A stretch of DNA of 64,000 bases from Cherax quadricarinatus (taxonomy: Eukaryota; Arthropoda; Malacostraca; Decapoda; Parastacidae), in the NCBI RefSeq assembly GCF_038502225.1, contig NC_091374.1, positions 10,032,201-10,096,200 of the forward strand, given 5' to 3'. The position numbers and the translations under genes are program-made. The first letter of the stretch is position 1. Each line of letters starts with the position of its first letter. This document shows positions 22,975-35,382 of this stretch, one piece after another. Below the pieces are notes generated by a model. That model was not told where the DNA came from, searched no databases, and saw only the letters and a program-made list of their open reading frames with translations.

Positions 22975-23690
22975 GGGTTATATAAACTGAAGAGTGGTGG
23001 AACATGAGCTAAGGCAGTGCCGTGAAATACTCAGTTCTTTCTGAATGTGAAAACGATCTTTAGATCTTCCTGCTTTAAAATAATAAATCTGATATTTAAG
23101 AACAAACTCGACATTTTCCACAACTGTGTTCTTTCCATATAGCAGAAGCTGAAATTTGTCACCGTTGAGAATGTAATTTTCCTCTGCCCACTGAAAGACT
23201 GTCGATATATGGTGGAAATTTGACAGCAACTTTTACTGACGCCACTCTCATGCTTTCTTTAGAGTGGAATCTTAAAGGATGTTATGAAGCTGTGGTTTAT
23301 GTCCCAATCTTCGTCTGCTACAATGATAAACAGTAGAAGTGCCAGGCCTGCACCTCACTTTTACTGTACTAAGAATGGCTATTGTGTCTGCAAACACTCC
23401 TCCATGTGTTAATTTGGATTTACATTTTCCTAGAGCCGGACTTATTTACCTCATTTTATAGATTAACTCCATGGTCATCTTAGCAAAATGTGCGTCCGTA
23501 TCAGTATTTTGATTAGCTTCTGTGATGCTGTAGTGGTTTGTTAGCTGCGATATACAAATTGTGGAATCTTGTTACTAGGCAATTCGCCTTCTTAGTACCC
23601 TCTCAAAGATTTTTTCCTGTGTGAAGATAGTGGTTACGACTCCTCTGAAGGGTCCCTAGTAGCAGTCTTTTTAATACAGCATTGTAATAA
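22975..23690 (-). mobile_element. decayed LINE reverse transcriptase (CR1-like)
   Basis: The minus strand, from 23690 downward, gives TIFTQEKIFERVLRRRIA (the 'ISKIFERV..RI' RT segment), ALLLFIIVADEDWDINHSFI (a 'PLLFLi.igDi' type segment), and then SNFHHISTVFQWAEENYILN followed by GDKFQLLLYGKN (the 'vy.WAeeN.M.fN.dKFq.l.YG' segment after FADD). The FADD box itself is lost. Several frameshifts are present. Confidence 0.72.
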
Positions 23691-23699
23691 TCTGGTTAC

Positions 23700-25725
23700 C
23701 TTGCAGGACACTGGCATAAATGACTGCTTTCACTAATTTTCTTTATATATCAGTCTCACTCCATTACGTTATGGTAGCGAGTAAATTTAGGACAGATCTC
23801 AAGTATCTGGCACGTATTTGCTATTAGGTTTATTTGCCTGTGTCTGAGAAAGAGGAAAGAAAAGAGAGAAAAAGAAAAAGAGAAAAAAGAAAAGAGGAAG
23901 AGAGCCAGCTAAAGAGTACATGCCAAGAACTGTGAATCTTCCCCAGTAGTTTAATGCTTTACTGGCTTTTTTTTTAAGAAGGCAGTAAAGTATGTACATT
24001 TCTTAGCTCTGTAGTTTTGTTTTACCGTATTTTATAAATAACGAGATAGAACACCTTGGTTATTCAACATATTCAGTTCCCAACTTTGCAAAATCTGCAC
24101 TAGTATTATCATCAACAACAACTTTACATTATCGTGACAATTTCATTCTCATATTACATAAATTTTAATCACAAGGCGAGTAAAAATATAGGCATAATTC
24201 GTTCTATGTATCGGCATATTCAGAAGAAAGGGAAAATATCCCAACCATTTAAGCAGAAAGAAATGCAAGGTTTTATGCCAGGCAAGTACGCTGTGGGGGG
24301 GGAGAGGTGGCACCCCTCTGGGAGGGGTGCCACCTACCCTAAGGCTCAAAGAACTCACACCCCACTACAGAGTTAAAGTGAGTCAGCGTCAGGGAGCTCT
24401 GATGTCTCCAGCCATGAAAGAACAAGTTACTGAAATACCATTACCTGGGCTTTATTCTTGTATTGAAAGTGCTTATTTTCCACGCTCTCATTTATCCGGG
24501 CCTCGCTGCACTGTCTCCTCTATATGACAGACCATCAGACATTATTATGCTCAAGTCGTTTACATGTTCTATGTGATGATCCTTCTGCGTTGTGTAGCCT
24601 ATCCTCATTTTGAGCTGTTCATTTATTATTTCTTTATCTAATCAATTAAAATTTGTCACCAATGAACATAACATTTTCTACTACCCACAGGAATATTTTG
24701 CTACGTTTTGCATTTTCTCTGTTCCTTCTATCAACTTATGAAAATATCAGATATCTCTGTTTCTTGCTATACAATGTATTATTTAAGTAATTATTTGTTA
24801 TACACGTAGTGTGGGTCTCCTGCGTTCACATTTCATAACGTACTAGTATATATGGATCCACATTCTCTCCAAAATTACGCACTTCTTTGTCTTCCTCCAT
24901 GTACGTGGCTCCTACCTTTAAGTAGGGGCCAGTACTGTTAAGTGATTCGAGTTTACATTAGAAAAATAATGTTTTTTTTTTCTATTTTTTTCAGGATTTT
25001 TGCTTCTTTTTAACTCATTTCGTTTGATACGATTGGTTTAGTTACCTCAGTCATTCCTGCACCTATGATCTCTTTCCCTTGCTTTGTCATCTGAGGTCTA
25101 CAGATTTCTTTTTCTCGGTGAAGTCTTTCTTTCTCCTTCAGTAACTGATCACTACACAACACTGCGGCGGTATAGCAAGTCACTCCAATATAATATGATT
25201 TTTTTCTGCAGAGCTTGCGAGCTTGGCATACAAAGCAACGATCATCTTGCTAAATAAGAGTGTAAAGTTTTGTTGCAATATACCCACGAAAATTAGTCTT
25301 AATATCATGAAATTTACGCAGAATTAAGCTATAATGCATGAAGTTAATCTGAGCTAAGCCACAGCTGGTTACAAAATCGGGTATGTAAAATTAAAATCTG
25401 TATATTAGGTTAACAAAATACTTGTTATGGGAGGTGGTGGTGGTTTGAGGAAGTGCAAGTGTAAACACAACATTAAATCTAACATCACAAGTCCCATCCC
25501 TGGCATGCTACAAAACAATATTTGTATCCAGTTTTATGAAGAGTTAATAATAACTTGGAAATAGCTTGCAAACAATATTTATCAATCAATTTAGAACCTT
25601 AACTATATTTTACGACTAAATGAATTCCATCCCTCACCCTTAAGACTGTCACACTTACTACTGAGTTCATGCCTACCCTACCATTACAAGACACCATGCA
25701 TGTCTTCCCTCCCAGTACACGAGAC
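23700..25725. other. no gene; one perfect hairpin
   Basis: AT-rich DNA. At 24305-24335 a perfect 14-bp stem (AGGTGGCACCCCTC with GAGGGGTGCCACCT) encloses a 3-nt loop. A purine tract lies at 23850-23905. No coding support. Confidence 0.5.
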
Positions 25726-25727
25726 TA

Positions 25728-25925
25728 TCATACAGATTCTCCCTATTTTCCCTGTCAATACGCGATACTGTATGCAGCTTCTCCCTCTTTCATTGCCGGT
25801 GCACGAGAATATACAGATTCTCCCTATTTTCCCTGTCAATACGCGATACTGTACGCAGTTTCTCCCTCTTTCATTGCCGGTGCACGAGAATATCATGCAG
25901 ATTCTCCCTGCCAGCACACGAAACC
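25728..25925. repeat. tandem duplication, unit about 84 bp
   Basis: ACAGATTCTCCCTATTTTCC, TGTCAATACGCGATACTGTA and CTCTTTCATTGCCGGTGCAC occur twice in order (from about 25734 and 25814), followed by a partial third copy. Recent copies differ at few positions. Confidence 0.9.
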
Positions 25926-26159
25926 ATCATACAGACTGACGAGTGAATCGTCTCACTAACTTTATAACACTAAGGGGGGGGGGAGAGGAAAAAAAAAACA
26001 TTAATAAGCTTGAAACGCTACGGAAGCGTGTGGTTAATGCAGGCACTCTGTGACTTTCTCGCTTGTTCTCTCTGAATTGCTTTCTCGATCATTCACTCGC
26101 TCGTTTGAGCCTTCTCCCTCGTTCGCCCTCTACTCGCGTTCTCTTCCTCGCTAGTTCGC

Positions 26160-26400
26160 TCTTTCGGGGAGGAGGAAAGATGAAAAAGTGGGGGGAAGTG
26201 GGGAGAAGAGAAGGGGAGATGAGAAAGAGGGAGGGGAGAAGAGGGGAATGGGAGGAGAGAGGGAGGAGGAATAGGAGAGAGACAGTAGAGGAAGGAAGCA
26301 AAAAGTAGGATCAGGAGTAACAGCAGCAGTAGCAGGAGAGGAGGAGCAGCAGCAGCAATAGAAATAGAGGAGCAGCAGCAGGAACACCGTGGAGTGATAT
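26160..26400. repeat. purine-rich low-complexity (GGA, GCA runs)
   Basis: GGGAGG/GAAGAG-type purine sequence passing into AGCAGCAG runs. Open frames are compositional artefacts. Confidence 0.8.
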
Positions 26401-26441
26401 AACTCACCTGGTTACACTACTTACGTAAGAACAACAACGTG

Positions 26442-26808
<367 letters not shown>

Positions 26809-26809
26809 A

Positions 26810-27229
26810 GCTCCTCTGCAGATATGACTGGTACCTACAATTACTACTGTTTTGTTAACGAGTGCGTGCGTGTTATGGAGAGGTTAAAGCACAAGGAGAG
26901 GGGAGGAAGAGTAGGGGGAAGGAGAGAAGGGTGAGTAAGGGGAAGGTGAGAAGGAAGTGACGGGGAGAGAAGGAAGAAAAAGGGGGAGAAGAGAATTAAG
27001 AGGGAAGGTGAGAGTTAAGGTGAGTGAGGGGGAGAGGGATGCGGGGTGCATATAGCAACGGTATGATACTGGCATGAGGCCCAGAGTGGGGAAACTGCCC
27101 AATCCCACTCGGCATCATCACCGCCCATACAGACTCAGCACAATCACCACATACCCATAACGCCATCACTACATACCCACAGTACCGCCAACCATCACAT
27201 ACCCACAGCACCGCCAACGATCATCACAT
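26810..27229. other. no gene; low-complexity
   Basis: GGAGAGG-type purine DNA, then loosely repeated CACATACCCACAG leading into the next minisatellite. Confidence 0.5.
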
Positions 27230-27545
27230 ACCCACAGTGCCACCAATCATCACCACATATCCAGTGTCACCATCACATGACCAAAGTGCCACTATCCACA
27301 TACCCACAGCACCACCATCACATACACATACCACCACAGCCTCACCAACCACCATCACATACACATACCACCACAGCCTCACCAACCACCATCACATACA
27401 CATACCACCACAGCCTCACCAACCATCACATACACATACCACCACAGCCTCACCAACCATCACATACACATACCACCACAGCCTCACCAACCATCACATA
27501 CACATACCACCACAGCCTCACCAACCACCATCACATACACATACT
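27230..27545. repeat. 34/37-bp minisatellite
   Basis: Tandem CACCAACCACCATCACATAC followed by ACATACCACCACAGCCT (37 bp) and a 34-bp variant lacking one CCA. About six regular copies with degenerate copies upstream. Confidence 0.92.
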
Positions 27546-27679
27546 CAGCATTAACCACTGTTTCTTGAATTACTCCCGTTTCATCACAATTTCTTCATAT
27601 AACTGGTACTCTTGTAATTTTTATACAAGACAATTTTTCATTAGCGAACTGTAAATCACACACCACGTCAATGTAAATT

Positions 27680-29775
27680 GTAGGCTGGACCAAGTAACAC
27701 TCACGACAGTACCACATACGAAACAGTTATAAGCTGGACCAAGTAACACTCACGACAGTACCACATTAGAAACAGTTATAAGCTGGACCAAGTAACACTC
27801 ACGACAGTACCACATTTGACAGTTATAAGCTGGACCAAGTAACACTCACGACAGTACCACATTTTAAAGTTATAAGCTGGACCAAGTAACACTCACGACA
27901 GTACCACATTTGACAGTTATAAGCTGGACCAAGTAACACTCACGACAGTACCACATTAGAAAGTTGTAAGCTGGACCAAGTAACACTCACGACAGTACCA
28001 CATTTGAAACAGTTATAAGCTGGACCAAGTAACACTCACGACAGTACCACATTAGAAAGTTATAAGCTGGACCAAGTAACACTCACGACAGTACCACATT
28101 TGAAACAGTTATAAGCTGGACCAAGTAACACTCACGACAGTACCACATTAGAAAGTTGTAAGCTGGACCAAGTAACACTCACGACAGTACCACATTTGAA
28201 AGTTATAAGCTGGACCAAGTAACACTCACGACAGTACCACATTTGAAAGTTATAAGCTGGACCAAGTAACACTCACGACAGTACCACATTTGAAAGTTAT
28301 AAGCTGGACCAAGTAACATTCACGACAGTACCACATTTGAAAGTTATAAGCTGGACCAAGTAACATGCACGACAGTACCACATTTGAAAGTTATAAGCTG
28401 GACCAAGTAACACTCACGACAGTACCACATTTGAAAGTTATAAGCTGGACCAAGTAACATTCACGACAGTACCACATTTGAAAGTTATAAGCTGGACCAA
28501 GTAACATGCACGACAGTACCACATTTGAAAGTTATAAGCTGGACCAAGTAACACGCACGACAGTACCACATTTGAAAGTTATAAGCTGGACCAAGTAACA
28601 CTCACGACAGTACCACATTTGAAAGTTATAAGCTGGACCAAGTAACATTCACGACAGTACCACATACGAAACAGTTATAAGCTGGACCAAGTAACACGAC
28701 AGTACCACATTAGAAAGTTATAAGCTGGACCAAGTAACACGATAGTACCACATACGAAACAGTTATAAGCTGGACCAAGTAACACTCACGACAGTACCAC
28801 ATTAGAAACAGTTATAAGCTGGACCAAGTAACACTCACGACAGTACCACATACGAAACAGTTATAAGCTGGACCAAGTAACACTCACGACAGTACCACAT
28901 TTGAAAGTTATAAGCTGGACCAAGTAACACTCACGACAGTACCACATTTGAAAGTTATAAGCTGGACCAAGTAACACTCACGACAGTACCACATTTGAAA
29001 GTTATAAGCTGGACCAAGTAACACTCACGACAGTACCACATTTGAAAGTTATAAGCTGGACCAAGTAACACTCACGACAGTACCACATTAGAAACAGTTA
29101 TAAGCTGGACCAAGTAACACTCACGACAGTACCACATACGAAACAGTTATAAGCTGGACCAAGTAACACTCACGACAGTACCACATTAGAAACAGTTATA
29201 AGCTGGACCAAGTAACACTCACGACAGTACCACATACGAAACAGTTATAAGCTGGACCAAGTAACACTCACGACAGTACCACATTAGAAACAGTTATAAG
29301 CTGGACCAAGTAACACTCACGACAGTACCACATTAGAAACAGTTATAAGCTGGACCAAGTAACACTCACGACAGTACCACATTAGAAACAGTTATAAGCT
29401 GGACCAAGTAACACTCACGACAGTACCACATACGAAACAGTTATAAGCTGGACCAAGTAACACTCACGACAGTACCACATACGAAACAGTTATAAGCTGG
29501 ACCAAGTAACACTCACGACAGTACCACATTTGAAAGTTATAAGCTGGACCAAGTAACACTCACGACAGTACCACATACGAAACAGTTATAAGCTGGACCA
29601 AGTAACACTCACGACAGTACCACATACGAAACAGTTATAAGCTGGACCAAGTAACACTCACGACAGTACCACATACGAAACAGTTATAAGCTGGACCAAG
29701 TAACACTCACGACAGTACCACATACGAAACAGTTATAAGCTGGACCAAGTAACACTCACGACAGTACCACATTAG
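27680..29775. repeat. satellite array, unit 47-49 bp
   Basis: About 44 tandem copies of AGTTATAAGCTGGACCAAGT, AACACTCACGACAGTACCAC and a variable end (ATTTGAA, ATTAGAAAC or ATACGAAAC). The 42-bp core is almost invariant, while the 5-8 bp end falls into three classes arranged in runs. A few copies lack ACTC or have ATGC/ACGC instead. This indicates recent homogenisation. Confidence 0.96.
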
Positions 29776-30855
29776 AAGCAACTTTTATAAAAAAGACTTA
29801 ACCTACCAATGATGTTCATTTTCATCTTGTAAAAGTTACTTCAATGCCATCAACATTTCCTTTAATGACATTATTCTATGTCCTCTTAAAAACACGTTAA
29901 ACGAAAGAAGTGTGTTAGAAGATCTTATCAGACTGATAAAGCCAATAGTTAGTAATCTACTGGAATGATAAAGTCACTAATTAGTAGAGAGTATTTATTA
30001 GATTGATAAAGCTAATAGTCAATAAAAAAATAACTCACAATATACCCCAAGTGTTGCACATGTGTCTTATTCATCAACTTATCGGTACTGTATACCCTTA
30101 ATATAAGAAAGTGCTACTTAATTCAAGTCTATACAACTATTAGGGTGATACGTGGGACTGATTACAAGGACAGATGCAAGAAATAAACGAACTTACGTAG
30201 TGAATTATGACATTAAGATGGAGGACAAAAAAGAGGTACAAAATAATACGGCTGCATCTGAGCTTCCCATAACCACTTTGTAATCACAGAAATAGATGAT
30301 ACTCAAAATAGAGTCAATTACGCTACAAAGGGTTGCTCAGTCAATCAGGTTTTTATATAACGGTACAATTAACTAATTCATAAGGTAAAACGTTTCCCAA
30401 CAAGAGGATTATTAAAATATTAATGGGAAAGCACCAAACACTTAAGGGTTACACAGTACTTGGGAAATAGCAGGTCATTTTTTTGGTCCAAGGGGAGGGG
30501 AGCTACAATTATATTTATCACAAAATGAAGATGAGTCACTAGGTAAGGCCGTGGTAGAATGAGAAGAATATACAGGTTAAGAGAATCTTGGAGGCTACAG
30601 AAACGTTCACAAGTTGGCAATGTGGCCAAGAATGTTGTGCGACCAGTGGTTCATAAAAGTTACAGTGAACACAACCCGCGTCACACTGCTACTGCTTCCC
30701 TCTACTACATCACACCCACACTATTTCATTTAAGGGTGAGGAAACAAAGGGGTGGGTGTGGGTGTCGTTTGTGTTTGTGCGTGTGCGCGCGCGTGTGAGG
30801 GGATGCGCGCGCGAGGGGATACGCTCGCGTGTGCACGCGTGATGGATGTGGTCCT
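29776..30855. other. no gene recognised
   Basis: AT-rich DNA. It may be intron or 3' flank of the minus-strand host gene to its right, but I find no exon with both splice sites. Confidence 0.4.
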
Positions 30856-30857
30856 AC

Positions 30858-31034
30858 CAGGTGGTGTAACGTAGCATGTAGCTGGTTGTACAGGTGGTGG
30901 AGTGTGGGCAGGGACATGAAGGCCAGGATGAGGGACGAGCTGGGAAGGTAGCCGGGGCCGCGGGCATGAAGCAGGCTGCTGCCCACCCACCACGAGATTA
31001 GAGTTTCCACGCTGCGCCCCAACACTACCACTGC
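30858..31034 (-). CDS. candidate exon, hydrophobic segment (host gene 1)
   Basis: The 59-codon frame is open, GC-rich and third-position G/C biased, beginning AVVVLGRSVETLISWWVGSS and including SSSLILAFMSLPTLHHLYNQ. Two stretches are hydrophobic enough to be membrane segments. The 3' end has a GTAGGA donor (30852-30857) after CACCTG. The proposed acceptor (GTGAAG) is weak. A better one at 31090 (CCCTTGCTTCAG) would extend the exon in the same frame but needs a different incoming phase. With the 31034 acceptor the exon enters and leaves in phase 0, matching the exon at 31687-31824. The family is not recognised. Further exons must lie below 30.8 kb, since no stop is reached. Confidence 0.45.
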
Positions 31035-31686
31035 CTTCACCATCCAACACAGCAGGTGTCTCCCAGTCCTATTTGACCCGTGGTTGTTTCCTGAAGCAAG
31101 GGCTGGCCTGGCGCACCTCATGAGGGTTGGCAACACACACACTGCTATATGGCGGCAAGCTATCCCACAGGCTACTGCGCCCCCTACACTTGGCTTCCTT
31201 CACTATACAACTCTACACGCACACTTCATCCACCTCTCACCCTCAACATTGCTCCTGTACATTTTCTCTCACAAACGTTCACTTAGCTTACATCATTATT
31301 ATATAAATGGGGCAACGGTAAACCCGTATGACTTGCCCAGCGCATGGGGGATTGAACATAATCAGTCATAAACCATGAGTGTAGCTCTAATTTCTAGGAT
31401 TAAGAACCCTTTATCAGCGTCAAAGGTCCCCAGCTGATAGCATTTAAGCCTAAAATATCTTAATGCCCAGTATATCACGACCGTGCCCACTTTCCCCTTG
31501 AAAAGGGAAACAGTAATGTGTAGTAGCCCCGAGTGTGGTGACGTCAATCATGATCAGTAACAGCCACGACACTCTCTACTATATAAATCTGGTCCTCAGT
31601 CTAAATTAAACCATAACAAATTTTGAGTATTTCTTACGTTATGGGGACCTGTGGGGGACTGGTGGAGCAGCGGCCGCCAGACTCAC

Positions 31687-31824
31687 CTCCTGGGCACCGT
31701 CTGCGCACATAGCGTCGAGGGAACTCCAGAAGGGGAAGGAAACACAGGAGTGGTGGTCGTCGGCAGCAACACATCCAACGCTACTGATGCTTACCTCCTC
31801 TACCACCCCACTAACTTTGCCAAT
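31687..31824 (-). CDS. candidate exon, Cys-containing segment (host gene 1)
   Basis: Forty-six codons, including VGCVAADDHHSCVSFPFWSS and LDAMCADGAQE. The donor is strong: GAG followed by GTGAGT (31681-31686). The acceptor (ATTGAAG at 31825-31826) lacks a clear pyrimidine tract, so the 5' edge is uncertain. Phase is 0 in and 0 out, compatible with the flanking candidate exons. The three Cys residues suggest an extracytoplasmic loop between membrane segments, which is inference. No family match. Confidence 0.4.
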
Positions 31825-32000
31825 CTTCAATACCAATGTTTTTTCCACACCGGATTCCCAGAGTACATAGTATGGTTCTAGTCATTCCTAGTGTGCAGTG
31901 AGGCACTAAGAACAGTGTTGAAACACCGAGTACCTTAGTAGTGATACATGTGCTGAACTAGAGAGGGTCACCTGGTGAGGTGTGGGCGCAGCTGACTGAC

Positions 32001-32121
32001 CTTGGCTGGCACTGTAAGTTGGCGATGTACTGTAGTATGTGGTGGGCGTGGTGGGGCGAGCAGCAGCCTCTCGCCCATCCACACACACGTGGCCCACACC
32101 ACAACACTGGCACCCACTTGC
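32001..32121 (-). CDS. candidate exon with a probable membrane segment (host gene 1)
   Basis: Bounded by an acceptor (TATATCACAG at 32122-32131) and a near-consensus donor (CCAAG then GTCAGT, 31995-32000). In the phase expected from the upstream exon (2 nt carried in) it reads 40 codons without a stop: QVGASVVVWATCVWMGERLL, then LAPPRPPHTTVHRQLTVPAK. VGASVVVWATCVWM could span a membrane. The exon exits in phase 0. Two other frames are also open, so the frame rests on phase chaining. Confidence 0.42.
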
Positions 32122-32778
32122 CTGTGATATACTGTGTATTTCACATATTGGCACCAACTTCAAGCAACACATACCTGCCTGACTCCATTGGTTTGCTCAG
32201 CACCCATTACGACCCCTGTCTTTCGAACACTACGTCAGTGTGCACGGTGGGGGACCCTTACGATCAGGTGGTAGCGCCAAATATACCATGGAGGGAGATG
32301 CTCACTTGCGCATCTTAAGACTTATCAAGGGGCCAACCCCGACGACCAGAATAGTCGGGCGCGAGGCCCCCTACTGCCGTTTTCTTTGAACACTGATTAT
32401 CACGCTTTCTACGACAGTGCACTAAAGGCAGGATAACTTTTATTTTAGTTTGAGTATCATCTCCGAATGATCGTTATCATTTGGAGATCAAGATGGTGAT
32501 AGACATACTTAAGCTAATGTGATGACATGGATATAAATCATAAAAACTTACATCTGCTAAATTCATTCATATCAAAATATATGTTAACAAAAATCACAGC
32601 ATTCTTTCAGTTCATACAATATTCAAAGTGTGGAACACACAGGCATGCATGTGTTGTTCCAGTCCTCCCTGGCTCGACTGAGAAGGTTTGGTAGGCATAG
32701 TACTGGTATGTGAGGCGAGGGGTGTGGAGAGAACACCATGATAGGCCGGTATATATCAGCTGCATCAACAATACATAC

Positions 32779-32945
32779 AGTAGGGGGACGTGTGCGTGAG
32801 GGCGGAGCAGCACCCACACGTCCCGCCCCCGCGACAGGTAAGTCCCCGGGTGCCGCAGTAGAGGTGTTTGTGTTGTGTAGGTGCACTCAAGGCTGAGACG
32901 GGCTCCCTGCTCGCTCTTCACTGCTTGTGTCACCCACCGCGGCAG
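32779..32945 (-). CDS. candidate exon (host gene 1)
   Basis: Follows the RS-rich exon in phase 0. It reads LPRWVTQAVKSEQGARLSLE, then CTYTTQTPLLRHPG, then YLSRGRDVWVLLRPHAHVPL. The acceptor is GTTGGTGACCCCCAG, which leaves an intron of only 40 nt. The alternative acceptor GAGCGAGCAG gives 79 nt in the same frame. The proposed donor is GTATGT (32773-32778). If it is not used, the frame stays open to a TGA at 32604-32606 through a hydrophobic LLYVLLMQLIYTGLSW, which would be an alternative C-terminus. Confidence 0.42.
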
Positions 32946-32985
32946 CTGGGGGTCACCAACGCAGACAACCTCATCAAATACTCAC

Positions 32986-33163
32986 GTGGCTGTTGGCATA
33001 AGAGTCGCGGAAGTGGTGAGGACGAGGGCGAGGACGTCGTCGACGAGAAGAGTCCGATGATGCAGAGCGTGATGAGAGGCGGCGCCTAGCGTGTCCTCGG
33101 TGATGGCGACGTTCTGACGAATGGTCCCTGTCGCGTCGTCGACCATAGTGCTCCCGATCACTA
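32986..33163 (-). CDS. RS-rich exon with canonical splice sites (host gene 1)
   Basis: A clear 178-nt exon. The acceptor is CCCGACTTTTGCAG (33164-33177) and the donor is CAC followed by GTGAGTATT (32977-32985). The protein is Arg/Ser rich: SSDREHYGRRRDRDHSSERR, then HHRGHARRRLSSRSASSDSS, then RRRRPRPRPHHFRDSYANSH. It needs two nucleotides from the previous exon. The exon at 39122-40893 ends with exactly two spare nucleotides (AG), giving Ser at the junction and extending that exon's Ser/Arg-rich, Lys-rich end. It exits in phase 0. RS stretches occur in splicing factors and in many disordered cytoplasmic regions, so they do not settle the function. Confidence 0.6.
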
Positions 33164-33818
33164 CTGCAAAAGTCGGGCACCAAGAAGGTTAGAGGGGAAC
33201 AAGTGAGTAGTCACACCCTGGGGAAACCTACACTCGCTCACCTGCCGTGCCGCAGTCTCACGTCTCGTCTTACTCTCACAGTAAAACCACCATATACAAT
33301 CTCAACTTACCTGCACAAAGTGTGGTCCAGTTGTTCCTTCATTAATAACACCACACAAATGCTGCCCAAATTCCTTTATCAATTAGAAATTCATCTAGTA
33401 ATTCGCAGCTACAACACCGCTGTATATTGTACAATACCCACTTTAACAACAATATTTCAAGAGATCTAAAACATCATTAAAAGTGAAAATCAATAATTAT
33501 GCCCGCTTTAATTAGTTCTATCTCAAACCCAGGGTTGAGTTTCGTAGTAATAATAATGAATTAGGGATGGGATGAAATATTTTTTTACCGATACTTAATT
33601 TTATGCAGATACCGATACCATGAAATTAGCCGATACTTACTGATACCGATACCACCAAAATCACTCAATACCAATACTTTGGTACATCAATAACAGGAAT
33701 AATATTCCTGTACATAATGAAAAGGCCCAAATGAGAACAGGTAAATACTTCATAAGCGCGGAAGGAGGGAGAGGAGGGTGATAGGGAAATCTGGGAGGAG
33801 GAAGGAAAGGGTATTTAC
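33164..33818. other. intron-like DNA with a GATACC repeat
   Basis: Between candidate exons. At 33590-33690 a degenerate repeat of CCGATACT/ACCGATACC occurs, of the kind found in some MITEs. A CAG|GTGAGC donor on the minus strand near 33237-33245 could end a 33-nt microexon (phase compatible), but the evidence is thin. Confidence 0.4.
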
Positions 33819-33935
33819 CTGGGAGCTACGTAGGTGACACAGGTGTCGTCGTCACTGGACACATCGTGAACCTCGACTGGTTCCAGGTCACAGCCCAAAC
33901 ATAAACCCATCATATAATCATCAGCCCACCATCTC
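33819..33935 (-). CDS. candidate acidic exon (host gene 1)
   Basis: The minus strand encodes RWWADDYMMGLCLGCDLEPV, then EVHDVSSDDDTCVTYVAP, ending in a good donor (CCCAG then GTAAAT, 33813-33818). The acceptor GGGATGGTGGAG is weak. It enters and leaves with two carried nucleotides (AG), so it can be included or skipped between the 39122-40893 exon and the RS-rich exon without changing frame. The DDY and SSDDD clusters contrast with the basic neighbours. Confidence 0.38.
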
Positions 33936-34409
33936 CTCCACCATCCCAACACAAACAGCGGATAATTCACACATTTGTCTTTATATGAACAGCATAACAG
34001 AAGTTTTTCCACACTAAGAACTTCCTACCCTTGGCCAACATTATCAGAGCCCAGGCTGTTTTATCGTCATAATAAACGGTTCTCTAGATATCCCTATATC
34101 TTGAATTATATTTCACAAAATCAGTAATTAAAAGGACACATGACTTCACACAGACACACGCTGTGGGCAGGAGTAACGATATACACCCATGAGAAGACAG
34201 GTGGGAGATACTAAGGAGTGTCGTGAATGAAGCCAACACACGAGTGGAGTTGCTACTGACACCAGAGTTGTGTCGGCGGGAATCCTGGGAGCTAACGGAT
34301 GTCCTTATCACACAGATACAAGTTACACAAGTGACAAGCTAATATGAGTCTCACCAACTCTACTGCCTCACACGTATAGTAACAAATGTAAGCGCGAGAA
34401 AAATGGGTA

Positions 34410-34745
34410 CGCTGCATTTTTCTAAATTGTAAGAAAGCATTCGATGGTACCACACAAATGCTCAAATACAAACTAGAGAGTAAAAGAAAGTTGATACAGG
34501 AATATCTGGTGGATATGAGGCATAAGTCATTAACAAAAACGAGGTATTGCAGTGGGCAACTGTGACGGAGTCATACAAGGATCGGTAATTGAACTCCTGC
34601 TGTTTCCCATGCATAAATGACTTGGAGGATACTAAATCATATATATTACTGTCTACATCTGCTATGAAACTAGTGAGGAAGAAGATAAAACAAAGAGGCG
34701 CTTCAGAATGACTCCTTCAAATATGATCAGATGAGTAACTACTAT
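34410..34745 (+). mobile_element. LINE reverse transcriptase fragment
   Basis: The plus strand gives NCKKAFDGTTQMLKYKLES (the 'skAFDtVpH..LlyKLe' palm motif), then GISGGYEA, WATVTESYKDR ('S.W..VtSGVPQGS' remnant), and INDLEDTKSYILLST ('yINDLe......lFADD' remnant). It is spread over different frames, so it is a dead CR1/Jockey-like fragment. It lies inside the large intron of the minus-strand host gene model. Confidence 0.65.
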
Positions 34746-35382
34746 AATTAAATCCCTTTGATATACATGATCTTCAGCGGTGAAAAATTACTACTACTAT
34801 AATACCTTAACAAAACAAAACAAAAAAAAAAAACTTTTCAGAATACACTATAGCAAATGTAGCCAGGGCCAAGACAATGACAACCTTCACAGCAAGTGGG
34901 CAACATACGTATGTACAGCTCCATTACAGGCAGAAGAGATATCCAAGCTGGAAAAATATACGTAGACATTTCCTGTTCGCGCAGAATTTGGCCTCAAGCA
35001 GGGCTGTGAGAACAGTAATATTGTGCGAGGCAGACACTAGCATATATTATCTCTTCTGTCACCGTTGATAATATGTTTGGGATGAGCGCACTAACACACA
35101 CTTGCTGCTGCATGTAAACAGCAAAGTTTAACATTTGAGAATCAGCTTTCTTACCCTAAACATATGCTTCATATATTACAGGAGCTCCTCAATGTTTTCA
35201 TTTCCCGTACCATATGATATTTTCGTAGACACCTACGTACCACTAAACTTTGTCTACGTGTACACAAGTATATTTCCCTTACTGTTTACCAGGTAAACTA
35301 CGGTATCTGGCGCAATATTTATAGCACCAAAATGATGCAATTTCTTCTGGCTTGTCCCTAAATGTTATTAATAAATATATAT

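Noticed and set aside
27680..29775. CRISPR-like regular direct repeats
   Set aside because: No unique spacers: the 5-8 bp ends fall into three repeated classes. The context is eukaryotic, so it is a satellite.
30726..31142. Whole 138-codon minus-strand frame as one protein
   Set aside because: The part below 30858 is a GC/CA low-complexity tail (THTRAHTHKHKRHP) beyond a good donor. Only the upper part looks coding.
33237..33275. 33-nt microexon between the 33.8-kb and RS-rich exons
   Set aside because: Phase fits and the donor is good, but the acceptor (ACTGTGAG) is poor and the segment is too short to judge by eye.
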